A stretch of 64,000 nt of DNA from Patiria miniata. Its lineage: Eukaryota > Echinodermata > Asteroidea > Valvatida > Asterinidae. The first letter of the stretch is position 1. Each line of letters starts with the position of its first letter. The DNA lies in NCBI RefSeq assembly GCF_015706575.1, contig NW_024037076.1, forward strand, positions 18,294,898 to 18,358,897, written 5' to 3'. The position numbers and the translations under genes were made by a program. Below the pieces are notes generated by a model. It ran no database searches. It was not told where the DNA came from and was given only the letters and a program-made list of their open reading frames with translations. Shown piece by piece: positions 49,627 through 60,038 of this stretch.

Positions 49627-52126
49627 CTTTCCACGTTTCGGACCATTGTATATTCTACAGAAGAATATTCAAGTGAGATCCAGTCCGATTGCTGTTGTGG
49701 ATACGTGTGTGTCGACATGTACGTGCCGCGTCTGGATTTTAGAATATGCATTGGTTCTGCAAGAAAGGCAATATTTTTATTTCAGTGCGCCCATCTTATT
49801 CCCACATGTGCTTTTTGAATATTTCCGGGGGTCATCAGCTTCATTCATCCTTTAGTCATTACTCCCATCATTGGACGACCTGATGCGATCCAGGCCGATT
49901 CAGAAACCCTTTGGGATCCCGCCGTATAATGGTCCTCAAACTAGCGATTCCTCCCTTTATGATGTACGTACACGTGTACATGTATCTTTCATCTCCTTTT
50001 AGTTCACTCGCGATCTCCACATCAAAATTAAAGACAGACTCCGACAATGAATGAAAGAATAAAAGATGTCTGCGAGGTTGCTTGGTTAAACTTATTAGAA
50101 ATTACTTATTAAATGAAATCAAGTACCTGTACTTGAGGTTCAACTTTTTAGAACTGGTAGTATTGCAAATATGTGATTTGCTACGATTTTAAAATGTTGG
50201 CCTCTGGCACATTTTAGGTTTTTTTGTATTGATGTTTGCCCAGAGAAACGATAATGAACTCCTTCCTCTATTGTACTCTATCATCATTTTCAAGAAAACA
50301 AATATTCGTTATATGCCAATAAAGCTACTTACAAAATCATAAATAACACGATAAATGATGAATAACAAGATATAAATAAATTTAGCCTGTGGATTTATTT
50401 GATTCAAGTACATTTTAACTATAATTGGGATAGGTAGAACTGTGAATAGGGATTGAAAACCCTTCGTGTTTCCTATTTTGGAGTTCCCTTTTAAGCCAAT
50501 AAAGCTGGTTTGTTTTTCCCCCACGTCTTCTCCAGAGAGAACATATTACAGCCTCAACTGCAGTACATAGTCCCCTGCAATAAAGATTCATTTGTTAGCA
50601 ACCATCCTCTGTCCTTATATTATATGACATGCCTAACTGCTAGGTGTATATTGATCCAGTCTTTTATCACCCTATCATAGTTCCATGCAATAGCGAAGTG
50701 CAAACACCATATACCCTGGCCAGTTTACAAGGATATAACTGGTAACTGCTATGTTTGCTGTAATGATCAGCACACTGGGTAGGGTTTGTTTGCGCTCTGT
50801 ATAGGCTTTCCTGTCTCAGGACTAGAAATTTAATAATACGTTTTTCGGACACACACACACACAGAAAAACACCGGGTGCGGTAAATGCGTATTTTGTTTC
50901 AGTTTGATCTTAAGAGATTCTCATTACACGCCGTGGCCGCGGTTCGTGTCGGTACAGTAAGCTAAAACTTTCGTCAATAGACACGAGGTTCGTGCCTTCC
51001 TCAGTCACCCTGAACTGGTTGTGACCCCAACATTGACCGGTTGTTTCTGACTCTTAAAACATAATTGTGTTCAAGCAGCCTGGTCTTTTAGCATTTTTGT
51101 TACCTATTTGTTTAAAAATGTCAAGAACTCTGGTAAGAAACGGGGAAGACTCCCTCGGTTTTTGTTTGTGGCTTGTTATGGTGGGGGGTTGAAGCTGCTT
51201 ACATTTGGTCATCAATGGGAGAGTTGCCGAAAGTTAGGATGGCGGGAGGAGGGGATTAACTTAAGACTAGCGATTTGCTGGAATAGTTGTGAAGTCACTC
51301 GGAGTTCAACTCAGTGCAACAATGATAAATGGTTCACTCTCACTGCAACGGCCCAGTGAACACTGCTGTTTCGCTGTGGCTGTTGTGAATCCGCATTACA
51401 TAATTGGCTTGATTCTCCTCCTTAAAACGAAAATAAGCACAACTGTGGTTGTAACTGGTGTAGTGACAATCTACTGAAAGGCAGTGAACCATTTTCAGGT
51501 ACTAAATTTGTGAAAATGTTCCTTAAAAGTAGGATTGTAAAATTGGAATGCATGTGAACTGTTGTCGAGAAAGTGAGTCTGACCAGGGGAGGAGTTGACC
51601 CATCCCCTCTTATTTTAGGTTTATGATTTCCTAGACCCACTGACACTGGTCTTTGCAAGCCGTCAAACCATTCAACTTGAATTCCAGTGGATTTGACTTC
51701 AGACCTCCAGTGATTAACACTATGTACAAAATATCACCAGCTTGCCCAACGCATTTAAGGGTTAATATTCCCTGTAGATGCTGAATTCCCATGCGTACCC
51801 CAAATTACAAGCCAATAAATCTTCATTTAAGAGTATAACTTGCTGTGGCAGACGTGTGGTTGCCAAACCATTATCAAATTATATTTAGTTTCGCATTCTC
51901 AGCGAATCAAGGACCCCCTCCGGTTTCTACTGGTTACAAAGTTTTTTCTTTCTTGCGTTCCTTATTTGTTATGTTTTGAGTTAGGAAAATATAAAAAGAG
52001 GCACACCTGTGTTCTCCGCAGGACTGGTTGGTCAAGTCACAAAAGGTTAAGGATGATGATTGAAAGAAACCGGAGGCCCTATTAAAATCATTCTCTTTAA
52101 GGACTGACAGTATCTGAAATAATTTG
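49627..52126. other. No gene seen
   Basis: A+T-rich, with an (AC)n tract at 50850-50862 and GCCAATAAAGCT occurring at about 50315 and 50495. Nothing else is supported. Confidence 0.35.
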
Positions 52127-52620
52127 TATTTTTTCATTTATCTGGAAACATTACAACAGCAGTTTTTAAGAGTTTTCAACTAAATTTTTACAGAAAAATT
52201 GAAGCGTAGTTGCATCAAAATTTAAAAATGAAGTGCCGAACAGGACTCATCACATGTACCTGAACTAATATGTCCCTTTTTTCATTTATCTAGAAACATT
52301 ACAAAAAGTGGGTTTTTTAAGTTGTCAGTTAGAAATATACTGAGAAGTTTAGAGCATAGTTAAATTAAAAATGCACTGCCACACTCCCTTGTAAGGACTT
52401 CTTGTGTCCAACATAAAAAATAATTTTTTTCATTTATCTAGAAAAGTTACAAAAGAGTTCATCAGAATTTTCAGTTAAAACTTTACAGAGACATTTGAAG
52501 CAAAGTTTAATAGGTTAAAAATGAACTGTCAATTTTCTTGTAAGGAAAGAATTTTTGTAAGAGTTTTCAGTTTATAATCAGAAATTTACTGAGAAATTTG
52601 AAGCATGGTTAGAATGAACT
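52127..52620 (+). repeat. Diverged tandem array, about four units of about 150 bp
   Basis: The ordered blocks TTTTTTCATTTATCTAGAAA, CATTACAA, AGAGTTTTCAGTTA, TACTGAGAAATTTGAAGCA and AAAAATGAACTGCC recur from about 52127, 52278, 52428 and, truncated, 52556. Units have diverged by many substitutions and indels. The translated frames carry stops, so this is non-coding satellite-like DNA or a repeated ancient element. Confidence 0.75.
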
Positions 52621-52910
52621 GCCTAGTTTCTTTTCTTTTTTTTGGGGGGGGGGATATACAAACCCAAACTGAGTTTGGGTAAGGCAAGTGGCAAATTCAC
52701 TCAAAATCTTTTGAAAAAAAAATTCAAATCTGTGTACATTACATTTACTATACCTCTTTTAATTTTTTTCTGTAAATAATTGCATAAGATTTGTTGTGTC
52801 CTCAAAAATGTTTTCTATAAATACTTAGTTCTCAGTGGCGTAGAAGAATTCCACGCTCCTCATCAACAAGTCTCGACTCCTCCAATCACCATTGCCCAGA
52901 ACTTGCTCTT

Positions 52911-52990
52911 CCTAGCAACCACGTGTTCATGAAAAAGCTCTTTGTAAAGTGCTCAGTGGTTGCCAGGCTGAGTTGTGTATCCTAGCAACC
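52911..52990 (+). promoter_or_regulatory. Repeated CCTAGCAACC words, RFX half-site-like
   Basis: CCTAGCAACC occurs exactly twice, at 52911-52920 and 52981-52990, with GGTTGCCAGG between them (52959-52968). GYAAC and GTTGCC are the half-sites of the RFX X-box. No complete X-box is present. The cluster lies about 200 bp left of the TAATCC cluster and could belong to the same regulatory module. Confidence 0.3.
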
Positions 52991-53199
52991 CGAGCATGTC
53001 ATTAAAACCAATCCAAAGAACAAACCTATGGCAGACCCCAAGTGTCTCACACCGCACTGATTAGTCTCAAGTACTAAACGATGGTAGCTGATCCTGTACG
53101 TACCTTCGTGTTTATTTGGAGCTCCAGCGAGGCGTAGGCTCGGTGTATTATTGTTATGATTTCTGAACTGCAGTCTGATTGCCTGCAGCTCAATAACCG

Positions 53200-53326
53200 T
53201 AATCCAATCAGGTTACACATTAAACCAGGGGAAAGTTTACCTCGCGTAATCCGGTTATGGCAGCATTAGCCTGTTGCCTAATCCAGTTTATGCACATCGG
53301 TAATCCGGTTTGCGGGCGTGTAATCC
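53200..53326 (+). promoter_or_regulatory. Homotypic cluster of five TAATCC (K50 homeodomain-type) sites
   Basis: TAATCC occurs at 53200, 53247, 53279, 53301 and 53321, all on the plus strand. Four of the five are followed by NGTT (TAATCCGGTT, TAATCCAGTT, TAATCCGGTT, TAATCCTGTT). TAATCC is the recognition core for Otx, Goosecoid and Pitx proteins. Spacings of 47, 32, 22 and 20 bp are irregular. The alternative is a decayed minisatellite, since flanking bases are partly shared. Surrounding sequence is CpG-containing and homopolymer-free. Confidence 0.45.
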
Positions 53327-54909
53327 TGTTTCTCGGGGCACTTCTCCCCCATTAGCACTTTGATTGATGCTTCGCAATGATTCATCAGTCGTTTTCGATT
53401 ATATTCCTATTTGCCACGGAGAAGATAATTTTTGTTCCCTCAGAATTATTGGCATTATGGCAGATACGTACATGCGTACCTTGGTCTGTCATTGACATCT
53501 TTAAACTTTGGAGTGTGACGGTACAAACTTACGTCTTCAGAAATTCTGAAACCCAATTGATTAGAAAATTTGGTAAGAATAGGGAGGCAGGGCTCGTGTA
53601 ATGAAATTGGCTCCCTGTCTTGTGATATGTTGTTGATCTCGGGATGATAATGAGAGTGTAGAGACACACAGCCCCACAGCCAGCTGAGTACAGAGTTGAT
53701 TGAACTCGGCTTTTATGTGTGCACGCTACTGACCAGATATCCGGAGAAGGCGCCACAAAACAATCAAATTGTGCAGACAATTAGATGTGCTGCAATGAGT
53801 GAGGGAAATGCCTTACTGTGTTTGCTCGTTGGTTCTTCCTTTAATTCACCCACAGACTTGGTCCATGCTTCAACCAATCCAATTAAAGCCACTTGAGCGT
53901 ACTTTAAAAACAGGGCCCCACCCCCTCAAAGCAAAGGAGCAGTTGATAGCTAAAAGCAGTTGTCTGTAGTATCAACATTATTTCATTGCTTTAAAAGCAA
54001 TATTGTGGAGTCTGGAATGAGGATATCTGCATTGAGTTGTTTTTTGGGGCAACTGTAGAAGTTTGAGTTATTGTTCATCATTTTCAGTGTAGAATATTTA
54101 CATGTTCATCTCCCCCACCCCTCTTTTCCCTGGTCAGTTGTTCATGTTTGTGAGTTTCGGTGATTCCCATTAGATGGACAAGATCTTATTTACTGGGTTG
54201 TTAAAAGCCTTACGATACCGTAGTGTCATCTTTAAAAAAATAAAATTCTATCGTGCATAATTTCATTCCACAGCTAGGCAATGTGTGAAATATCTTAAAT
54301 TTCATGTACAATGTAATCTGAAAGTGTTCAGGAGCAAATTGTACAAACACAGAGGCATAAGAGACAAGAAATAAAGAGCTTTTGTACAGAAGGTCATGAA
54401 GGAAACAGACTTCAAGCGCAGAACGTGTCTGTCTGTGTCCTCATGATGAATTTTTAATGAGGGCATCGGAACCATCCAAATTCAAAAGATTACCCCACCT
54501 GTGGCAATTCTTTGGCCATCACAGATCAATAAATTAAGACTTAGGGAGTTGATCGGCACAAGAAACCCACGTGTTGTTCAGGGAGAGGGTATGGTTTTGA
54601 GGTCTGGTGGTTTGTGGCCTGGTGGTGTTACTTGGTAGCCCTATTAAACAGTCCCGAATCCTCCAATTTTAATACAAATTTTGCACACCCCCTAGGGAGT
54701 TTTAAGTCCCTAAAGTATTCAACCCTTCTACATGTAGTTATGGGAGAGGTAAACCGCAATGCAGTGCAGATGTTTCCATTATAACTATCAGAATATCAGT
54801 ACTATCCCAGACCCTGTGTAATACAGATACATAAGGGATTATTTAGGGATATAGGATCATGTGCATTTATCCCATAGGTAACCTACCCAATTACTATCAA
54901 AAATCTTGT
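53327..54909. other. No gene seen
   Basis: Low-repeat sequence to about 53.9 kb, then ordinary A+T-rich DNA. No supportable exon. Confidence 0.35.
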
Positions 54910-55520
54910 ACCCCTACTGAACACTCCATGAAATTATTCCATTTGGCTTGCTGTCATTTAGAAGAAATCAAGAGATGTAGGTGATTTCTAATAATCAGTC
55001 AATTGGCTGAGTTTCGGAAATAAAGAGTGCTATTGACAAAATTGTGTTTAATGATCAAAAAGGTTGTGCATGGGTCAAGGGCGGATCCAGAACACAATTT
55101 TGGGGGGGGCCAAAAAAAAATTTGGTCTCCCAAAAAAGTGGGTCCAAAAAAATACGGCGTGGGGTTCGGGGCCCGCTTAAGGGCCCCGAAAATTTTTTGG
55201 ATTCTAGATGCTCTGTGGTGCGATCTGAGGCAATTTCTGACCACTTTAACCAATGTTTTTTTGAGGAAAAGATGTTGGTGTACTCATTGCCAGCCTTTAT
55301 TGCGATGTCACATAAAAAAAAAAAAAAATTGGTTTCGTTTTGGGGGGGGCCATGGCCCCCTTTGGCCCCCCTGGATCCGCCCTTGGCATGGGTTTTCACT
55401 GATTTCTTGAAAAAGTGTAAATATCCACTGAGCTGAAACTTGAACAGGTTGGGTTTTGAACATTCTTCTTTGGATTTTGAGTGGTGTTATTATTGGAAAT
55501 GAACAAAATGCATGAATTGC
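54910..55520. repeat. Family C repeat, copy 1, interrupted by a hAT-like element
   Basis: Excluding the insertion, this segment (54910-55067 and 55386-55520) aligns base by base with 57165-57445: shared runs include GGCTTGCTGTCAT, TCAGTCAATTGGCTGAGTTT and GGTTGTGCATG, and then TATCCACTGA and GTTATTATTGGAAA. The two copies lie 2.2 kb apart in the same orientation, so this looks like a local duplication or two insertions of one repeat. Confidence 0.85.
55068..55393. mobile_element. 310-bp hAT-like non-autonomous element with 8-bp TSD
   Basis: The element at 55076-55385 starts CAAGGGCGGATCCAG and ends CTGGATCCGCCCTTG, perfect 15-bp inverted repeats. GCATGGGT flanks both sides (55068-55075 and 55386-55393). 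The paralogous segment near 57312 has GCATGCTTTTTCACTG uninterrupted at this point, which is an empty-site allele. Subterminal G8 and C-rich tracts lie just inside each end. The 8-bp TSD and C-A-initial short TIR fit hAT. There is no transposase. Confidence 0.92.
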
Positions 55521-56511
55521 AAATGATCCTGTATGCCGTTAAAGGCTCTGCAGTTTGTGCAGTTTCGAACTGTCATTTAGTTGCCACCTCCAATTTGCTA
55601 TGCTCTCTGTTGATTTGTGTGTCCTTCGGCTTCGTGTACCAGTACATGAACATGTAGTGCTTTGCATAGTGTAAGGGCAGTAGAAATAAATAGAATTCAA
55701 TGGCGCATTTTTCTTCTTCAAAATGTCAGGTTGAATACCCCATCATGACATATTGCAATGCATCCAAAGTACAAACAGATGATGTATAGTGTGACTTGAC
55801 GCTGAGCCTTTTCCCACTTGTGTGAACGTTGGTCATCGGCACACATCCTCTGAACCGACAGTCAAAATACAAGTATATAGAGACAATTCTGTGGAAATTC
55901 CTTAATTTCTTTAAAGTAAACCCAGGAATTTTATAAATTTGCAGTGTTACAAGTTTGTTGACAAAAACAAGGAAACCAAATGTCTTCGTATTAACGTCAC
56001 GAGGGGGGGGGGAGATGCAAACCACTCCCCTCAAATTCTCCCATCGTTGTTTTCCAGCTGCCCTTTTCTTCACTGTTTTGGAAACATTATCGATCGGGTT
56101 TTTGGTTTTTTCCCTCTCTGGCGTGAAATTGTGAAATATTTTTTATACGGAGGGGAGAGATTCAGCTATCAATTTTTCCCAATTACTTCTGATTGAGAGA
56201 CGCGCCTCCCAGCCTGGAGGCTTTGATTGGAATTGACCTTGAGGTCATTCAGTTTTAAAGCCAACTGCAAGTGAGTAATTCCAACTTAACAATTTAGTGC
56301 AGCTGGACGCATGGAGTGTAAGAATAAGGAAATGCACAGAGTAGCCTCAGCCCGCCGGACTGTAAACAGATTGTACCCCTGACATAGCATTTTACCTTTT
56401 TACGTATGCCTCTATGCATTCGCTCAAAGTAAAGAAAATAAAATCCTTTGCTTCATGTACAAGACTACATGTATAGGCTTGCCTCGCTGAACTGAAGCCA
56501 AAAGCTAAGAC

Positions 56512-56808
56512 TAGATTTTTACTCCCCTATTTTGCAGCCAGTCCCGAGACAAACAAACTCAGTTAAGTTGCCAGGTGGCGGTGGATGAATCAAATCCAGC
56601 CTTTGCAATATTGGCAGTGCTACCCAGCGATTTCCGAGCATACCCTCACACGCAAGTATTAGCTTGAATACAGTGCACGTGAGGTATGCTCAGAATTTTC
56701 TGGGTAGGTAGGGTTGCCAATATTGCCAAAACTGGATTTGATTCGTCTTGTTGATAGCGACTCATGCTTGTCACGGACCGTGGCTTGTGTTAGGGGAATA
56801 AAATCCAA
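56512..56808. mobile_element. Foldback element, copy 2 (about 297 bp)
   Basis: Same architecture as 5393-5688: TAGATTTTTACTCCCC and the reverse of AGGGGAATAAAATCC at the ends, with ATGAATCAAATCCAG and GCAATATTGGCAGTGCTACC blocks in the left arm and their complements in the right arm. The left arm shares GCCAGGTGGCGGTGG with the reverse strand of copy 1's right arm, and about 15 bp is missing next to it. The copies are substantially diverged, so this family is old here. Confidence 0.75.
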
Positions 56809-56864
56809 ATCCAGAGTGGGACGAAGACTACAGTTTAGGACATTATTTATACCCATTGACTCCA

Positions 56865-56881
56865 TCAGTCAGTCAGTCAGT
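56865..56881 (+). repeat. (AGTC)4 microsatellite
   Basis: Four perfect AGTC units directly abut the TIR-bounded block that starts at 56887. Confidence 0.85.
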
Positions 56882-56886
56882 GGACA

Positions 56887-57031
56887 ATCCGGTTCGTTAG
56901 TGTGACGTCACCTCCAGCACTTTCTGCACGATTGGAACCGGAAGTTAACGCAGCTCGAGCGTTTGCAGCCAATGGGCGCTAGTAATCAGTGGTGTGCGCG
57001 CGTGTATGACGTTTTTACTAACGAACCGGAT
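56887..57031. mobile_element. 145-bp TIR-bounded block carrying CRE, ETS and CCAAT motifs
   Basis: Perfect 15-bp inverted repeats, ATCCGGTTCGTTAGT (56887-56901) and ACTAACGAACCGGAT (57017-57031), enclose a CpG-rich core. Just inside them are TGACGTCA (56903-56910, full CRE palindrome) and ATGACGT (57006-57012). The core has ACCGGAAGT (56937-56945, ETS-type) and GCCAATGGGCG (CCAAT at 56969-56973). No target-site duplication is visible. It may be a MITE with promoter-like content, or a real compact bidirectional promoter with symmetric sites. Confidence 0.6.
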
Positions 57032-57114
57032 AGGCTTGCTGTTCAGGTCCACCAAAAATAACAAAATAATAGAAAAAAATTCAACTAGTGAAGGTGTTTG
57101 TAAAGTGAGTTGAG

Positions 57115-57432
57115 TCATTCGGCTTTAAAGTTGTCATCAAGAAGCTTACTTGGGTTAAAGATCGTACTGGTACTAAACACCCCTAACAATTCCATCTGGC
57201 TTGCTGTCATGTAGAAGAAATCAAGAAGTGTAGGTGATTTCCATCTATCAGTCAATTGGCTGAGTTTTGGAAGTAAAGAGTTGTATCGTTTTTCACGATC
57301 AAAAGGTTGTGCATGCTTTTTCACTGTTTTCTCCAAAAGTGTAATATCCACTGAATGTGAAACTTCAACAGGCCTGGTTTTGAATGTTCTTCTTTTGATT
57401 CTGAGTTGTGTTATTATTGGAAAACAAACCAA
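57115..57432 (-). other. Family C repeat, copy 2, with an open minus-strand frame
   Basis: This repeat copy (about 57165-57445) stays open for about 105 codons on the minus strand, without an ATG at the start. A GTAAGC donor-like site lies near its downstream end (about 57142). The corresponding frame in copy 1 is broken by stops, non-triplet indels and the hAT-like insertion. The peptide is not recognisable. It may be a remnant of an element's coding exon, or open by chance. Confidence 0.2.
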
Positions 57433-57445
57433 ATGAATGAAAAAA

Positions 57446-58069
57446 ACAAATATTCCAACAGTGTACTTTAATATTGAAGATTTTCTCTTTTTAACACAAA
57501 CAAATAAAATTCTTGCTTCTTTACTTTTCTGCCTCTCAGTCTACTAGGGCTGCAGTGTGTAAAGCCAATTTCCTGTTTCAAATGATGGGAAAACCCTAAA
57601 TTTTCAACTGTTTAGTAGCCTACGTGCCGACTGGAAAATTGAATAAGCCGATTGTCATTGATGCTGACATCTTCCCACCCCACACCCATTTCTAACCAAG
57701 AGAAAACCTCTGCCCATGTGCCAAGCTTGCTGAAGGATTTGCCCATGGATTTGTCAGTCAGGCAATCCCGTCTGGGAATGAAAGGGTTGTTGATTAAAGA
57801 TTACTGCCTTCTCCCTATGCTGCCAGAAATGCTTCTTGCTACACTGCGAGATTCAGCGTGGCCCCCAGCAACCGATTACTTGCCACTTTGTAGTCAACTG
57901 GCCAGGTCGACACGTGACAGAAGATCAATTCTTAGTAAGGAAATGATTCCTGGAATTGTTTTTTCTTAGTCCAAATCATCCAGATAAGCCGAATAAATTG
58001 AACATCCGTCATTCCAATGTTACCTTTACGTGTATTTGTAATATCATCAGACTCTCCATCAGTAAATAG
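57446..58069. other. No gene seen; low-repeat stretch at 57.65-57.97 kb
   Basis: The 57652-57969 frame (105 codons, no ATG context of note) is unrecognised. The segment is homopolymer-poor and might be conserved non-coding DNA or an undetected exon. Confidence 0.25.
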
Positions 58070-58717
58070 TTAAAGGCGATATACAATTAACATTTGCTTT
58101 TGCTGTAAATGTCAGAAATGGACGGGGTTTGGGGGTTAGTATTTTATATCACAGGCATGCAACTTTTCCTCGGATCCGCTGATTTCCTGGTTTTTTACTT
58201 CTCATGAATGCCATTACAAATTGAAAAACGCTGTACCAAAGTCTTGTGTGATTTTTGAATTTCCTCGTTTTTTCTAAATTCCCAGTTGCATGCCTGTATA
58301 TCAATATTGTTACACTGACCTGTTTAAAGTTTTGTGTTCATGGGTGCTGGAAAAAAAACCAAGAAAAAAATGCCCTTCTTGTAGTCTGGTTCCCAGACCC
58401 TACTTCCCTGCAATGTATAGACGTCAGGGAATTGTCAGGTCAGGGAACCAGACTAGCTGGCAGCACTTGTTCAAGGATGTACGTAGTAACCAATTGCAAG
58501 CAACATGTGGACTAGCTCAATTTGGTGAATTTGCGGGCAGTAATTGGAAATTGATACAAAAATTTGACTTTTCTTGAAAATGACAGCAATCCAGGTGCCA
58601 TGATTTCACAGGATGTTTGAGACTGTTACTCACTAGTTATAAAGTCAAGTAAGGTATCGCATAATAATTTGGTAGTTTTGTTTTCTGGTGTTTGCAAATA
58701 TTGTACATGAACTTTAA
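58070..58717 (+). mobile_element. TTAA-flanked MITE, copy 2, carrying a nested insertion
   Basis: The element lies at 58074-58713 between TTAA at 58070-58073 and 58714-58717, in the same orientation as copies 1 and 3. Its ends are degraded (AGGCGATATACA; ...GTACATGAACT). It retains AGTCTGGTTCCC...GGGAACCAGACT internally but has lost the central CGGCCG palindrome. It is longer than the other copies because of the 145-bp element at 58152-58296. Confidence 0.85.
58145..58303. mobile_element. 145-bp TIR element nested in the MITE, 7-bp TSD
   Basis: The element at 58152-58296 begins CAGGCATGCAACT and ends AGTTGCATGCCTG (13-bp perfect TIR). TATATCA occurs on both sides (58145-58151 and 58297-58303). 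Removing the element and one TSD copy restores the continuous sequence seen in the other MITE copies (compare TAGATCAAATATTGTTACAC near 60110). Superfamily uncertain: hAT usually gives 8 bp. Confidence 0.92.
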
Positions 58718-60038
58718 GTAGTATTTATATGTAAATTTAGACTCTGAATACTAAAAAAAAACATTCTCAGCATACATTTAATAATTGAAAGATCAGATTG
58801 ATAGGAATTTTAAAACCAAGTTTCTCACAAGTGCTCTTCGAAGTCATTTATTGACGAATCGTTGCTTTGAATGACAAATGTTAGCTGTCTTGGTTGACTC
58901 AGGGTTCTAGTTTGGGAAACTGTACATTTTCCACAAATTCTGGAGAAATTTATTGTACACATAAAACTGTGAATGCCTATTTGTAATTGTTGTGTACGTG
59001 TACATGCACCAGCATGCATGTGAAGGTAGCTGGTCCAGTCCAGTTGCTTACTGAGCTGGAACCTGCTTGTAGAAATTGGTACCAGCACAAATTCTTTACT
59101 GCTGTGCCAAACGACTGCAAAGTGGTTTTTGGTAAATTTACAGAATTTTTTTTTGTGTGGGGGGGGGGAGATTGTAAAAAGGTACTGTGAGAGCAGTTGT
59201 ACTCTTACAATGTAAATTGTCGGTCTATTTCTGATACTGCGACAGGACAATACAATTTTGGTCTTAAACTTGCGTTTACTGTTTTGTTTTTTGAGTTTCA
59301 TCCCGAAAAGTAGATTCCTTTTTTCAAATTGCTATTTTTTTTTAGCAATACAACAGTTGTTCATTTTTTAATGAGACATCAACCGAAAAAATTGGCCTAT
59401 GTTTTGGTTATTGGATTGTTAATTTGCAATTTTGAGTTAGTGGCTGGTAGACAATAATTAGTCATAACTTATTCCCCTCTTTTACTGTTGATGTGATTAC
59501 TAAATTATTTTGTACAACCTATGTTCCCACTTTTACAGTTGAATTACTTAATAAATTATTTTAATCAAGTGTTTATGTTTTCAGAAACCAACTAATATAT
59601 GTAAATGTACTCACAAAATTTTGTTGCAAAAATCAAAATGTTGTTCCCCCAAAAAACACAGTGAATGCTCATGTCCCTTCAATTGAGCCCTGGAATGAAA
59701 TGCACTGTTATCCTGTAAGACACCGCCACATTTTAGTAGTGATGATTGATCAGCAACACAAATTATGACAACCGCCCGTTGTCAAGCATTTTGCCCAGCG
59801 ACGGGCTCATACATTTGCGGCCGAGAAATTCTGATTGATAAATCACATGCCCAAGCACGTGTGCAATGGGCCTTGTGGGCTTTTAGAGTAGAAGCGTTTA
59901 CCTTATGTTCATGTATTATGATTCATTATTATACAGATATTGTGAACATTACATTATGTTGGTACTGATGGTGTACATGTGCTACACTGTCTGTACATTA
60001 CTCTGTCTATTACTTGTTCTTGGTTTTAACATTTTGGT
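58718..60038. other. No gene seen; one repeat fragment
   Basis: Contains G10 (about 59159-59168) and the family B fragment listed separately. The minus-strand open frame at 58825-59301 reads through the poly-C complement and is unrecognised. Confidence 0.35.
59281..59455 (+). repeat. Interspersed repeat fragment, family B
   Basis: Aligns with 29093-29250, starting at TTTTGAGTTTCATCCCGAAAA, with ordered matching blocks and about 70 percent identity by eye. Confidence 0.6.

Noticed and set aside
58825..59301. 158-codon minus-strand open frame
   Set aside because: It reads through a homopolymer tract, has low-complexity Lys/Pro stretches, overlaps repeat fragment B and matches nothing I know.
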